DNA from: Acidobacteriota bacterium
Lineage (GTDB): Bacteria; Acidobacteriota; UBA6911; JACQSX01
NCBI GenBank assembly: GCA_016199665.1
Contig: JACQGG010000027.1
Coordinates: 1-15,086, forward strand
Length of the DNA: 15,086 bases
Reading direction: 5' to 3'
Position 1 is the first letter of the stretch. Every line of letters starts with the position of its first letter. The position numbers and the translations under genes are program-made. Positions 7,043 through 13,576 of the stretch are shown piece after piece. The notes under the pieces are model-generated. The model ran no database searches. It was not told where the DNA came from and was given only the letters and a program-made list of their open reading frames with translations.

Positions 7043-7489
7043 CTACTTCTTAAACAGTCTTTCAAATGCGGCGCGGGGATCGTCTGTAGGGGCGGCGGCC
7101 GGTCGCCTGCCCGACATGGCGGTCGTGATTTCCTTCTCCACCCGCGTCCGCGTCTCGAAGAAGGTACACTCGTTTCTGGCGTCCTTCTTGGGAATGCGCG
7201 CTTCCACGGGCTCGGTGCACTCGAACCGGCTGTTGGGATCAAAGTGAACGCAGTTCTTACAACTGTGTAAAGCAGCGCTGCACTTGGAACATTGGGCATC
7301 AAACCCGAATGCCTCCTCTCCTGTGGCGCTGGCGCCGCACATGGCGCAGCGAAACACCGTCAGGAAACCGGGCATCTTCGGCGAGCGAGGAGCCGAAGGG
7401 TCCCTGGGGCCCTTGCGAGGCGCATGCTGCGGTCTTTCCTCGCGGCGCTCTTCGTCCTGGTATCCAGGCTGGCGGTATTTTCGAGTCAT
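7043..7489 (-). CDS. Eight-cysteine zinc-ribbon-like protein, unknown function
   Basis: This protein is 148 aa from ATG 7489. The first 40 residues are basic, Pro-rich and probably disordered. Four Cys pairs or near-pairs follow: C48-x2-C51 (FRCAMCG), C67-x2-C70 (CSKC), C77-x2-C80 (CKNC), then C91 and C108 in RFECTEPV and RNECTFF. The block CKNCVHFDPNSRFECTEPVEARIPKKDARNEC looks like a conserved domain that I associate with uncharacterised acidobacterial and myxobacterial proteins, but I cannot name a function. The C terminus ends in DDPRAAFERLFKK, a short amphipathic helix. ATG 7489 is preferred to 7558 because the latter adds a non-conserved leader. Together with the CPXCG gene it forms a small pair of putative metal-binding proteins. 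Confidence 0.75.
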   Translation of the reverse strand: MTRKYRQPGYQDEERREERPQHAPRKGPRDPSAPRSPKMPGFLTVFRCAMCGASATGEEAFGFDAQCSKCSAALHSCKNCVHFDPNSRFECTEPVEARIPKKDARNECTFFETRTRVEKEITTAMSGRRPAAAPTDDPRAAFERLFKK

Positions 7490-7632
7490 AATTTGGCTGA
7501 ACGGGAACTTCAGCGCTGCTCCAATGCTATCAGCAGGCGCACAGGAACTAAAGAACAATAAAGCACATGAGGAGAGCGACGCACAATGATGCGCTGTGCA
7601 CCCATGCCCCCCGGGGCTCTCCCATAAGAGGG

Positions 7633-7670
7633 TTGTCCCTTGCCCGCGAGGCTTTTGCGGCCCGGGACAA
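7633..7670. terminator. Hairpin downstream of the TPR gene
   Basis: TTGTCCC (7633-7639) pairs perfectly with GGGACAA (7664-7670). The enclosed bases contain a further GC-rich partial stem (GCCCGC against TGCGGC). It lies 23 bp beyond the TPR gene stop (minus strand), in the roughly 200-bp gap 7490-7692 that holds no gene. There is no clear T-run, so terminator function is probable only by position. Confidence 0.4.
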
Positions 7671-7692
7671 ATCAGGCGCCAATCCGGTCTGA

Positions 7693-8466
7693 CTACTTCA
7701 GCGCAGCTCTTGCCTTCTCCAATACCTTATCCAGGCCGACTTTGGACTTATTATAGTGCGTATAGATGTTTTCCAGATCGTACTGAGCAACCGCCTTGAT
7801 CGGCCCGTTGAGGACGACGGCTTTTGCAAGCGCGTCACAGGCGTCAGCGCCTTCCCCCATCTCCGAGAGCGTCAGCCCCAATTGATAGTACGCGCGGTCA
7901 TTCCTGGGATTCACCCTGACTGATGCCATCAGCGCCTGCCGGGCTTTGGCCAGCATGCCGGCCTTTTCCTCGCCCGACTTCTTCTGGCCCAGATGCAACA
8001 GCGCCGTCCCGATCAGGAACTGATTGACCCCGGTCAAGTTGTTCTTCTGCGTCGCCCACTGCGCGTCTGGCACGTTCTCAGGCTTTGCACCGCTGTTTAA
8101 TCCCTCCAGCGCGCTCTGAGCCGTCTCCAGAGACCTGACATCATTTTTCCTTTCGCCGTAGGCGGCGGCCAACACCGTCAGCATCACTGGATCTTTGGTT
8201 GCGCCGAGCTGTTCGGCGTGCTCCACCACCTTGGCGTAATTGCCTTTGGAGTTGTAATCGGCAATGAGCTGCTGGCGCACATTGACCACGTAGGCAGATT
8301 TCGGGGACTGCTGCAGAAGCTCCTCGCCAAGTTTGATACGGGTATCAATCGCAGGCTCCTTCAAAACCTTCATCAGCGCGGCGTATTCTTCCGGCGTCTG
8401 GGCAGAAAGGGTCGCGAGCCCTACCAACCAGCAAATCGTTACACCCACAGTAAGAAAACGTTTCAT
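7693..8466 (-). CDS. Exported TPR-repeat protein
   Basis: This 257-aa protein has a Sec signal peptide (residues 1-22, MKRFLTVGVTICWLVGLATLSA, cleavage near A-Q). It is followed by helical repeats of the tetratricopeptide type, most clearly ARQALMASVRVNPRNDRAYYQLGLTLSEMGEGADACDALAKAVVLNG (about residues 173-218). Earlier helices at 50-130 are degenerate TPR-like units (YVVNVRQQLIADYNSKGNYAKVVEHAEQL). TPR proteins act as protein-interaction scaffolds; the partner is unknown. The start is secure: AGGAG lies 7 nt before ATG 8466. It is divergent from the GNAT gene, with only 41 bp between start codons, so the two promoters must overlap. Confidence 0.8.
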   Translation of the reverse strand: MKRFLTVGVTICWLVGLATLSAQTPEEYAALMKVLKEPAIDTRIKLGEELLQQSPKSAYVVNVRQQLIADYNSKGNYAKVVEHAEQLGATKDPVMLTVLAAAYGERKNDVRSLETAQSALEGLNSGAKPENVPDAQWATQKNNLTGVNQFLIGTALLHLGQKKSGEEKAGMLAKARQALMASVRVNPRNDRAYYQLGLTLSEMGEGADACDALAKAVVLNGPIKAVAQYDLENIYTHYNKSKVGLDKVLEKARAALK

Positions 8467-8507
8467 AGTTTGACTCCTGGCAACAAAGACTATGCAATAA
8501 AGGCTCC

Positions 8508-8978
8508 ATGATAGCCCAGATTCGGCCGTTCCTGGATAAAGATTTTTTCACATTGCTTCAAATCGACCGGGCCTGCTTTGAACGGGGGATTGCTTACGAT
8601 GAGGCGGCTCTGCGCCACTTTGTCTATCAGATTTCCAGTCGTACGCTGGTGCTGGTTGTCGATTCCAAAGTGGCCGGATTTGGAATATCAGCCATGACCT
8701 GGGGTCGAGGCGGAAGACGCACAGGACACATTATCACCCTGGACCTGCTGCCCGAAGTGCGGGGTCTCGGCCACGGCAGATCGTTGCTGCGCCGTCTGGA
8801 GGAGGAGCTGACCGAAAACGGAGCCTCGCAGGTAACTCTGGAGGTCGATGTTCGAAACAGCGGCGCTATCGGCTTCTATCGGAAAATGGGCTACAAAGAG
8901 GAGCGACAGCTCAAAGATTACTACGGCCGCGGCAGGGATGGCCTGAGAATGGTTTGCAATCTGCCACCGGCAGAATGA
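8508..8978 (+). CDS. GNAT family N-acetyltransferase (RimI-like)
   Basis: This 156-aa protein has the GNAT fold. The acetyl-CoA-binding motif A is VRGLGHGRSLLRRLEEEL (about 84-101) with the R-x-x-G-x-G/A signature at 85-90. LEVDVRNSGAIGFYRKMGYKE (111-131) is the motif B region typical of RimI-type enzymes, which acetylate protein N termini such as that of ribosomal protein S18. The N-terminal part IRPFLDKDFFTLLQIDRACF also follows the RimI pattern. RimI-like enzymes vary in substrate, so protein acetylation is likely but not certain. ATG 8508 has AAAGG about 4 nt upstream. The TPR gene diverges from it, and the DPP-IV gene follows 111 bp downstream on the same strand. Confidence 0.88.
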   Translation: MIAQIRPFLDKDFFTLLQIDRACFERGIAYDEAALRHFVYQISSRTLVLVVDSKVAGFGISAMTWGRGGRRTGHIITLDLLPEVRGLGHGRSLLRRLEEELTENGASQVTLEVDVRNSGAIGFYRKMGYKEERQLKDYYGRGRDGLRMVCNLPPAE

Positions 8979-9089
8979 AGTCTCGCAAAACCCCAGTCCC
9001 TGGCCGTCGCCGACATGTTAATGTCTTACGAGCGATCCGAGGGATTGCCTCTATGAGGTTTTGGACCACACGTTCCTGGAGCTGAAATC

Positions 9090-11273
9090 ATGCGACGCCG
9101 TACCGCCTTTCTGGCGCTCTTTATTCTTCTGGCATTCCGGTTTGCCGGCGCCCAAAAAGAGCCGTTGACACTCGATGCGATTTTCACCGACAGCGGGGCA
9201 GCCGGGCCCGCCCCGCAGGAAGGCAAGTGGAGCCCTGATGGGAGTGTCTTCAGCTACATCCTTCGTTCCCCGGACGGCTCCCAGGGAGATCTCTGGGCTC
9301 TGGACCCAAAGACGGGAAAGACCACTGTTCTGGTGGAGAACAAAGTGCTATCCCGACTCAATCCCAGTATTGAGAATGCAGTGACCGACGAGCGCGAAAA
9401 AGAACGCCTGACTCGGTATGCTGTTGCCGGATATCTTTGGAGTCCGGATTCCAAGGCCCTCCTCTTTTCAAGCGCAGGCAATCTTTACCTGTATGATCTC
9501 GCCGGGAAACCGGCGCATCCGGTGGCTCCCGAAATGGGCGACCTCCGAGATCCCCAGTTTTCGCCTGATGGAAAGTGGATTTCCTTCGTCAGGGGCCACG
9601 ACCTATGGGTTGTTTCCGTCGCCGGCGGCCGGCCCAGGCGGCTGACCCACGGCGGCAGCAAGGATATCCTTAACGGCGATCTCGACTGGGTTTATCCGGA
9701 AGAATTGGACGTACGGACCGGATATCACTGGTCGCCCGACAGTCGACACATCGCCTTTCTCCAACTGGACCAGACCGACGTTGGAGAAACTCCGATTGTG
9801 GATTTCACTGCACAGCCGCACGCATTGGTCGAGATGCAGAAGTATCCGAAGGCGGGAGAGAAGAATCCAAAGCCTCGAATCGGGCTGGTCGCCTTGAACG
9901 GCAGGCAATCCTGGCTGGACCTGGGCGCTGAGTATATTCCGCGAATGCAGTGGGCAGATTCAAAGACCCTGTCGGTACAGTTGCTCAACCGGCTCCAGAA
10001 CGAGCTGGATCTGGTCCTGTGGGATATTCAGAGCCGGAGGCCCACTTATGTCCTGAAGGAGCGCGAAAAAGAGTGGGTCAATGTCCACAACATGCTCCGT
10101 TTTCTCCCAAGAGATGAGATTCTGTGGGCCAGCGAGCGGGACGGCTTCAGGCACCTCTATGTTTATCACCGGAATGGGCGGCTGCTGCGGCGCCTGACTC
10201 ACGGAGACTGGGAGGTGACGGCCGTCCATAACATCGACACAGCGGGAGGCTGGGTTTACTTCGCCGCCACAGAGAAAAGTCCGATCGAACGGCATGCATA
10301 CCGCATTCGCCTGGATGGATCCGGCCTGGAACGTCTTACCGGGCAGGAGGGCACCCATGCGGTCAGTATGGATCCAACCCACTCCTACTACGTGGACACA
10401 GTATCGTCGCTGCTGGCGCCACCGCAATACGCGCTCTGCGCGCTCTCCCAGCGATCGTGCGAGGCGTTTTTCAAGTCCCAGCCTTTGGACCGATTCGATC
10501 TGATCCCGCCGCAAATCATGGAACTGAAAGCTCCCGACGGAGCGCTGGTTCGGATGATGCTCTTGAAACCGCCCGCATTGGAACCCGCAAAGAGATATCC
10601 TGTGGTGATCTTTCTTTACGGAGGCCCGCATGCCCCGGTCATCAGCAACGCGTACGGAGGAGAGCGATTCCTTTGGCACCAGTGGATGGCGCACCGTGGA
10701 TATGTCGTCGTCTACATCGACGATCGTCTGTCAGCAATTCCGGGTCACAAGTACGAAACAGCCGTGTACCAGAATTTTGGTTTTGTTGAACTGGCGGATC
10801 ATCGCGCCGCGGTTGCATATCTGAAATCGCTTTCTTTCGTGGACGGAGAGCGGATCGGTCTTTGGGGCTGGAGCGGCGGCGGATACACGACCTGTTTTAA
10901 CTTGTTCAACGCCGGCGACCTCTTCAAGGTCGGGGTTGCAGTGGCGCCGCTGACCGACTTCCGGGATTATGACACCCTCTGGACGGAACGCTACATGGGG
11001 CTGCCCCAGAGCGCCTCACAAGCCTATGACAGGTCATCGGCGACTGCTTACGCCTCAAAGCTGACCGGAAGGCTGCTCTTGATTCATGGAACATCGGATG
11101 ACAATGTTCATGTGCAAAACACCATCCAAATGGCCCAGCAGCTTCTGGACGCCGGGAAGACGTTTGATATTTTCCTGTACCCCGGCAAGACACACGCGCT
11201 GGCAGGAACTGCGACCCGAAGGCACTTGTACCAGCAAATCGCAGATTATTTCGACCGGTATTTGAAGCAGTAA
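9090..11273 (+). CDS. Dipeptidyl peptidase IV, S9B family, exported
   Basis: This 727-aa enzyme removes dipeptides, typically with Pro or Ala at the second position, from peptide N termini outside the cytoplasm. A signal peptide ends near AGA-Q (residue 21). An eight-bladed propeller domain follows (about 45-460) with repeated W/YSPDG-type strands. It contains DWVYPEELDVR, whose Glu204-Glu205 pair anchors the substrate amino terminus as in human DPP4. The C-terminal hydrolase domain has the nucleophile Ser595 in GWSGGGY, Asp670 in HGTSDDNVH and His702 in GKTHAL. Every key residue is present, so the enzyme should be active. GGAG lies 8 nt before ATG 9090. It converges on the radical SAM gene across a repeat-rich gap. 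Such peptidases are abundant in proteolytic Acidobacteriota and Bacteroidota. Confidence 0.95.
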   Translation: MRRRTAFLALFILLAFRFAGAQKEPLTLDAIFTDSGAAGPAPQEGKWSPDGSVFSYILRSPDGSQGDLWALDPKTGKTTVLVENKVLSRLNPSIENAVTDEREKERLTRYAVAGYLWSPDSKALLFSSAGNLYLYDLAGKPAHPVAPEMGDLRDPQFSPDGKWISFVRGHDLWVVSVAGGRPRRLTHGGSKDILNGDLDWVYPEELDVRTGYHWSPDSRHIAFLQLDQTDVGETPIVDFTAQPHALVEMQKYPKAGEKNPKPRIGLVALNGRQSWLDLGAEYIPRMQWADSKTLSVQLLNRLQNELDLVLWDIQSRRPTYVLKEREKEWVNVHNMLRFLPRDEILWASERDGFRHLYVYHRNGRLLRRLTHGDWEVTAVHNIDTAGGWVYFAATEKSPIERHAYRIRLDGSGLERLTGQEGTHAVSMDPTHSYYVDTVSSLLAPPQYALCALSQRSCEAFFKSQPLDRFDLIPPQIMELKAPDGALVRMMLLKPPALEPAKRYPVVIFLYGGPHAPVISNAYGGERFLWHQWMAHRGYVVVYIDDRLSAIPGHKYETAVYQNFGFVELADHRAAVAYLKSLSFVDGERIGLWGWSGGGYTTCFNLFNAGDLFKVGVAVAPLTDFRDYDTLWTERYMGLPQSASQAYDRSSATAYASKLTGRLLLIHGTSDDNVHVQNTIQMAQQLLDAGKTFDIFLYPGKTHALAGTATRRHLYQQIADYFDRYLKQ

Positions 11274-11280
11274 ATTACAG

Positions 11281-11387
11281 ATCGCAAATCGCAGATCGCA
11301 AATCGCACGCGGCCCACTCCTTCATCCCTTCGGCTCGGACTATCTGCGATTTGCGATTTGCCATTTACGATCTGCAATTGCGATTTT
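11281..11387. repeat. Inverted low-complexity repeat between convergent genes
   Basis: The left arm is a tandem of a 14-nt word, ATCGCAAATCGCAG (11281-11294), repeated from 11295. The right arm (11342-11387) is its complement with drift. The best stem is ATCGCAAATCGCA (11295-11307) with TGCGATTTGCGAT (11345-11357), 13 perfect pairs around a 37-nt loop. A second, less perfect right-arm copy continues at 11361-11387. Lying between the stops of two convergent genes, it may terminate both transcripts, although no T-run follows. It could equally be a remnant of a repeat-expansion event. Confidence 0.6.
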
Positions 11388-11388
11388 C

Positions 11389-12678
11389 TTAGAGTACATC
11401 CATAAACGAACTGACAGAAAATACCGACCGCCCTATCCCGGCGTCTCCGTATCCGGGAGGCACGGGCAGCCGGTGTTTCCGATGAATGGTTCGATAGGCC
11501 CTCAGCAGTTTCATGTGGTACTCCAAAGGCGCGCCGCCCTGATCCCTGCCCAGCACGCTAATGGGCTCGGGGCACCAGGTGGTAAAGCGGGGACAGACAC
11601 CCTGGGACATGAAGAATTCCAGGCCTTCGGAGGTCGAGGCGATGGCGTCGTCGACATTCTCAAAGCCATGCGGTTTGGCCATCTCGATTCCGGCGACAAA
11701 GTTCGGAATCACGCGAGCCGGCCCGAAGACCTCCGCGGCAGCGAGAATGCGCCGGATCCATTCATCGCGTCCCACGTAACGATCTTTGCCGGCACAGAGG
11801 AGGGAAAACAGCCGCCGATCCCAAACCTCATAGTTAGGATGATAAATCTGAACTCCTGCATCCTTGAATTTCCGTACTTCGTCTCTGGGCAGCGCCTGTA
11901 CGACCACTTTTCCAATCCACCGCCCCGGGAACCTCCTTTCAATCGCCTCAGGATATTGAACGTAAAAGTCAGTCTCTGATTTTCCGCGCAGACTGGAAAT
12001 CACGCTGCCGCCGGTGACCGTGTAAGCGCGACTTGCCGAATCGGCTTCTGAAATAATCGCTAAAGCTTCCAGGACCTCTCCCACAGACTTGACCGACGTA
12101 TAGGAGCGCCCGGCAATCTTCTGCTGCCGGTAGTTCTCGTTGATGTCGCAGAACTGGCATTCCTCGCCGGCGCCAAAATACTGGCATTGCCGGAAGACCG
12201 TCAGGTAGAGGAGATAGCCCCACTCAATTGTCGGAGCGATGTCGGTCACCGGCTTCCCTGAACCAAGCGTCCGCTTGTAGTATTCGGGAACTTCCTGCAG
12301 GCGGACGTCGCACAGGGACTCTCCTTCCAGGAGCAGTTGGAGTTTCCCCTCTCGGACAGCGACCTGATAGGAAGACGCCGGATTGAGCCGAACCGAAACG
12401 ATCACCGGCCGAAATCCGAGTGCTCCGCCCTCCAGAAGAATTTCCTCGGGAGCGCGCAGGTTTTCCTGCCGCTTCATCTCTGATATGGGGACCAGGTCAA
12501 AAGAGAAAATGAAGTAAGCCTTAGGCTTGAATCCGGAGGCGACGCGCAGCGCGTCTTCCGAAAATGAAACCCCCGTGCGCAGCAGGTCCTCCTTGTAAAA
12601 AACCTCGAAGGGAAGGTCGGGAAGCAGTGATTGGAGCCGTTCGATTTCCTGCCGGGCACTGGTCGTGGAAGCGCGCAT
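11389..12678 (-). CDS. Radical SAM enzyme, biotin-synthase-like, function unknown
   Basis: This 429-aa protein has the radical SAM core at about residues 155-400. The 4Fe-4S cluster Cys are C165-x8-C174-x2-C177, in a segment reading FRQCQYFGAGEECQFCDIN. The familiar spacing is Cx3Cx2C, so an extended first loop is evident. VTGGS (221-225) corresponds to the glycine-rich SAM-binding strand, and VIPNFVAGIE (323-332) to a late barrel strand. The N-terminal 150 residues are family-specific and contain no recognised domain. Long-loop clusters occur in some biotin-synthase-related radical SAM proteins such as the MSMEG_0568-type family, but I cannot assign this one. Start ATG 12678 lacks a good Shine-Dalgarno. 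It stands alone, with repeat-rich gaps on both sides. Confidence 0.85.
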   Translation of the reverse strand: MRASTTSARQEIERLQSLLPDLPFEVFYKEDLLRTGVSFSEDALRVASGFKPKAYFIFSFDLVPISEMKRQENLRAPEEILLEGGALGFRPVIVSVRLNPASSYQVAVREGKLQLLLEGESLCDVRLQEVPEYYKRTLGSGKPVTDIAPTIEWGYLLYLTVFRQCQYFGAGEECQFCDINENYRQQKIAGRSYTSVKSVGEVLEALAIISEADSASRAYTVTGGSVISSLRGKSETDFYVQYPEAIERRFPGRWIGKVVVQALPRDEVRKFKDAGVQIYHPNYEVWDRRLFSLLCAGKDRYVGRDEWIRRILAAAEVFGPARVIPNFVAGIEMAKPHGFENVDDAIASTSEGLEFFMSQGVCPRFTTWCPEPISVLGRDQGGAPLEYHMKLLRAYRTIHRKHRLPVPPGYGDAGIGRSVFSVSSFMDVL

Positions 12679-13016
12679 TCAAGGTCAGGTTACAGGTTTC
12701 CGGCTGCCGGTTTCAAGTACCGGGTACTGTGCTGGGGAGGGGGATGGATAACGGATGATGGATAACGGATGATGGTCCCGGAAGTGAAGCGGACCACCTG
12801 GGGCATTTTGGCTTCCAGAGTCAAAGAGCGTGTCGGCGTCGAATCCAGGCTCTCCGCTTCTTAACTAAATGCGCCCTCGACCTCCAATCCAGGCAACCCC
12901 ATCCGTCATCCATCACCCCCCCTGTCATCCGTCATCCTTCATCAATTACTTGCACCAAGATCATGTGGATTAAGAGAGGACTAGGAGGGATTAGGAGGAA
13001 ACCGTATAAAACAATT
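12679..13016. repeat. Repeat-rich gene-free stretch upstream of the radical SAM gene
   Basis: No gene is supported here. A 14-bp tandem ATGGATAACGGATG occurs at 12744-12757 and 12758-12771. Inverted, imperfect copies (CATCCGTCATCCATC and GTCATCCGTCATCC) lie at about 12899-12937, so the segment could fold into a long imperfect stem. A separate word family (CAGGTTTCCGG, CCGGTTTCAAG) runs through 12687-12720, and (GG)A(C/T)TAGGAGG is repeated at about 12979-12999. None has an obvious function. Confidence 0.5.
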
Positions 13017-13064
13017 GCTGAACGCTCAGCGCACGCGTATCCTGACGGCAGAGCGAGATTCAGC
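13017..13064. other. attC-like degenerate hairpin left of the cassettes
   Basis: GCTGAACGCTC (13017-13027) pairs with GAGCG (13051-13055) and TTCAGC (13059-13064), with an AGA bulge. The left end reads GCTGAAC, close to an R'' box, but there is no GTTRRRY box on the right and the element is short (48 bp). It may be a decayed recombination site marking the left edge of the array, or chance structure. Confidence 0.25.
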
Positions 13065-13102
13065 CATTGGCATTCAGCGCTCTTTTATGCCGACGGATTT
13101 GC

Positions 13103-13135
13103 GGTTTCTAGCGCTTAAAGCGGAAACCATATAAT
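13103..13135 (+). promoter_or_regulatory. Promoter with overlapping palindrome in cassette 1
   Basis: A consensus -10 box TATAAT lies at 13130-13135, about 29 bp before the GTG start. No good -35 is seen; TTCTAG at 13106-13111 is at 18-bp spacing. The -35 area is occupied by a strong inverted repeat: GGTTTC (13103-13108) with GAAACC (13123-13128), and CGCTT (13112-13116) with AAGCG (13118-13122). A regulator binding site over a weak -35 would suit this layout. Cassette 2 has only a 29-nt leader and no visible promoter, so this promoter may also drive the HEPN gene. Confidence 0.5.
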
Positions 13136-13163
13136 TAATGTATGCCGAGAAGAAGGAGAAGCA

Positions 13164-13508
13164 GTGACACGATCACCGAAGATGGTGAGTTCGATTCCGG
13201 ACGACGTGAGAATCCAAGTTCTGAGTACCGTGGAGCGCTTCAACCGCGATGAACTCGAACCGGGTGAGTGCTACTACAAGGCTCGGTTCACAGGCAACTA
13301 CTGCTACCTCTCCCGCGTCGACTACGGTAGTGAGGGCCCCATCTGTCGTCTCCGCTACAAGAAAGGAGCCGACGGATGGGAGTTTGCCATCTTCAAGTGG
13401 AGCACCGAGTCGTATGATCCCGACGAATGGATGTTCCCGGGCAGTGACCAGGTCGATGGAACTGTGGAAGGGGCTCTGAAGGCCGGACTGGAGGCGTATC
13501 CGGCATAA
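13164..13508 (+). CDS. Cassette-encoded conserved hypothetical protein
   Basis: This is a 114-aa soluble acidic protein with no signal peptide or membrane segment. I do not know its function. The region 41-114 (RFTGNYCYLSRVDYGSEGPICRLRY, then WEFAIFKWSTESYDPDEW and FPGSDQVDGTVEGALKAGLEAYP) has the dense aromatic and Gly pattern of a small conserved alpha/beta domain. My impression is that similar proteins recur in bacteria and in integron cassettes. The start is GTG 13164, supported by AAGGAG 6 nt upstream. An ATG at 13142 is in another frame that closes quickly. The stop TAA lies inside the attC R'' box, typical of compact cassette genes. It precedes the HEPN gene by 91 bp; whether they cooperate is unknown. 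Confidence 0.8.
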   Translation: MTRSPKMVSSIPDDVRIQVLSTVERFNRDELEPGECYYKARFTGNYCYLSRVDYGSEGPICRLRYKKGADGWEFAIFKWSTESYDPDEWMFPGSDQVDGTVEGALKAGLEAYPA

Positions 13509-13576
13509 CCACGCGCTGCACCAGACGGCCGCCACGACATTACCTGCGGGCCGCTGGTGAGCGCGGATCGTTAGCC
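13503..13576 (+). other. attC recombination site (integron)
   Basis: R'' is GCATAAC (13503-13509) and R' is GTTAGCC (13570-13576). Between them the strand folds as follows: TAAC/GTTA; an unpaired spacer CA opposite GATC; CGCGCT (13512-13517) with AGCGCG (13560-13565); extrahelical G13518; CACCAG (13519-13524) with CTGGTG (13554-13559); extrahelical A13525; CGGCC (13526-13530) with GGCCG (13549-13553); and an 18-nt terminal loop. Seventeen perfect stem pairs, two one-sided extrahelical bases, an unpaired central spacer and a 74-bp length together match the architecture recognised by integron integrases on single-stranded DNA. The boxes deviate slightly from RYYYAAC/GTTRRRY, at one position each. 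Confidence 0.88.

Larger units (their letters stand above)
13085..13570 (+). mobile_element. Integron gene cassette 1
   Basis: The left boundary is placed at TTATGCCG (13085-13092). It is the exact reverse complement of CGGCATAA (13501-13508), which contains the cassette's own R'' box. In the excised circle the pair would form a matching R' (GTTATGC) and R'' (GCATAAC), as integron recombination requires. The right boundary is the G/TT cleavage point of the attC at 13570/13571. The base before the left boundary is T rather than the expected G, so the upstream neighbour site has changed or is not canonical. The cassette carries one gene in the standard orientation, plus its own promoter. Confidence 0.65.

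Noticed and set aside
9960..10694. Open frame of 244 codons on the minus strand
   Set aside because: It lies antisense inside the DPP-IV gene, with no ribosome binding site and no recognisable motif.
11281..11387. Possible CRISPR array
   Set aside because: The repeated words are too short and contiguous, with inverted copies and no unique spacers of constant length.
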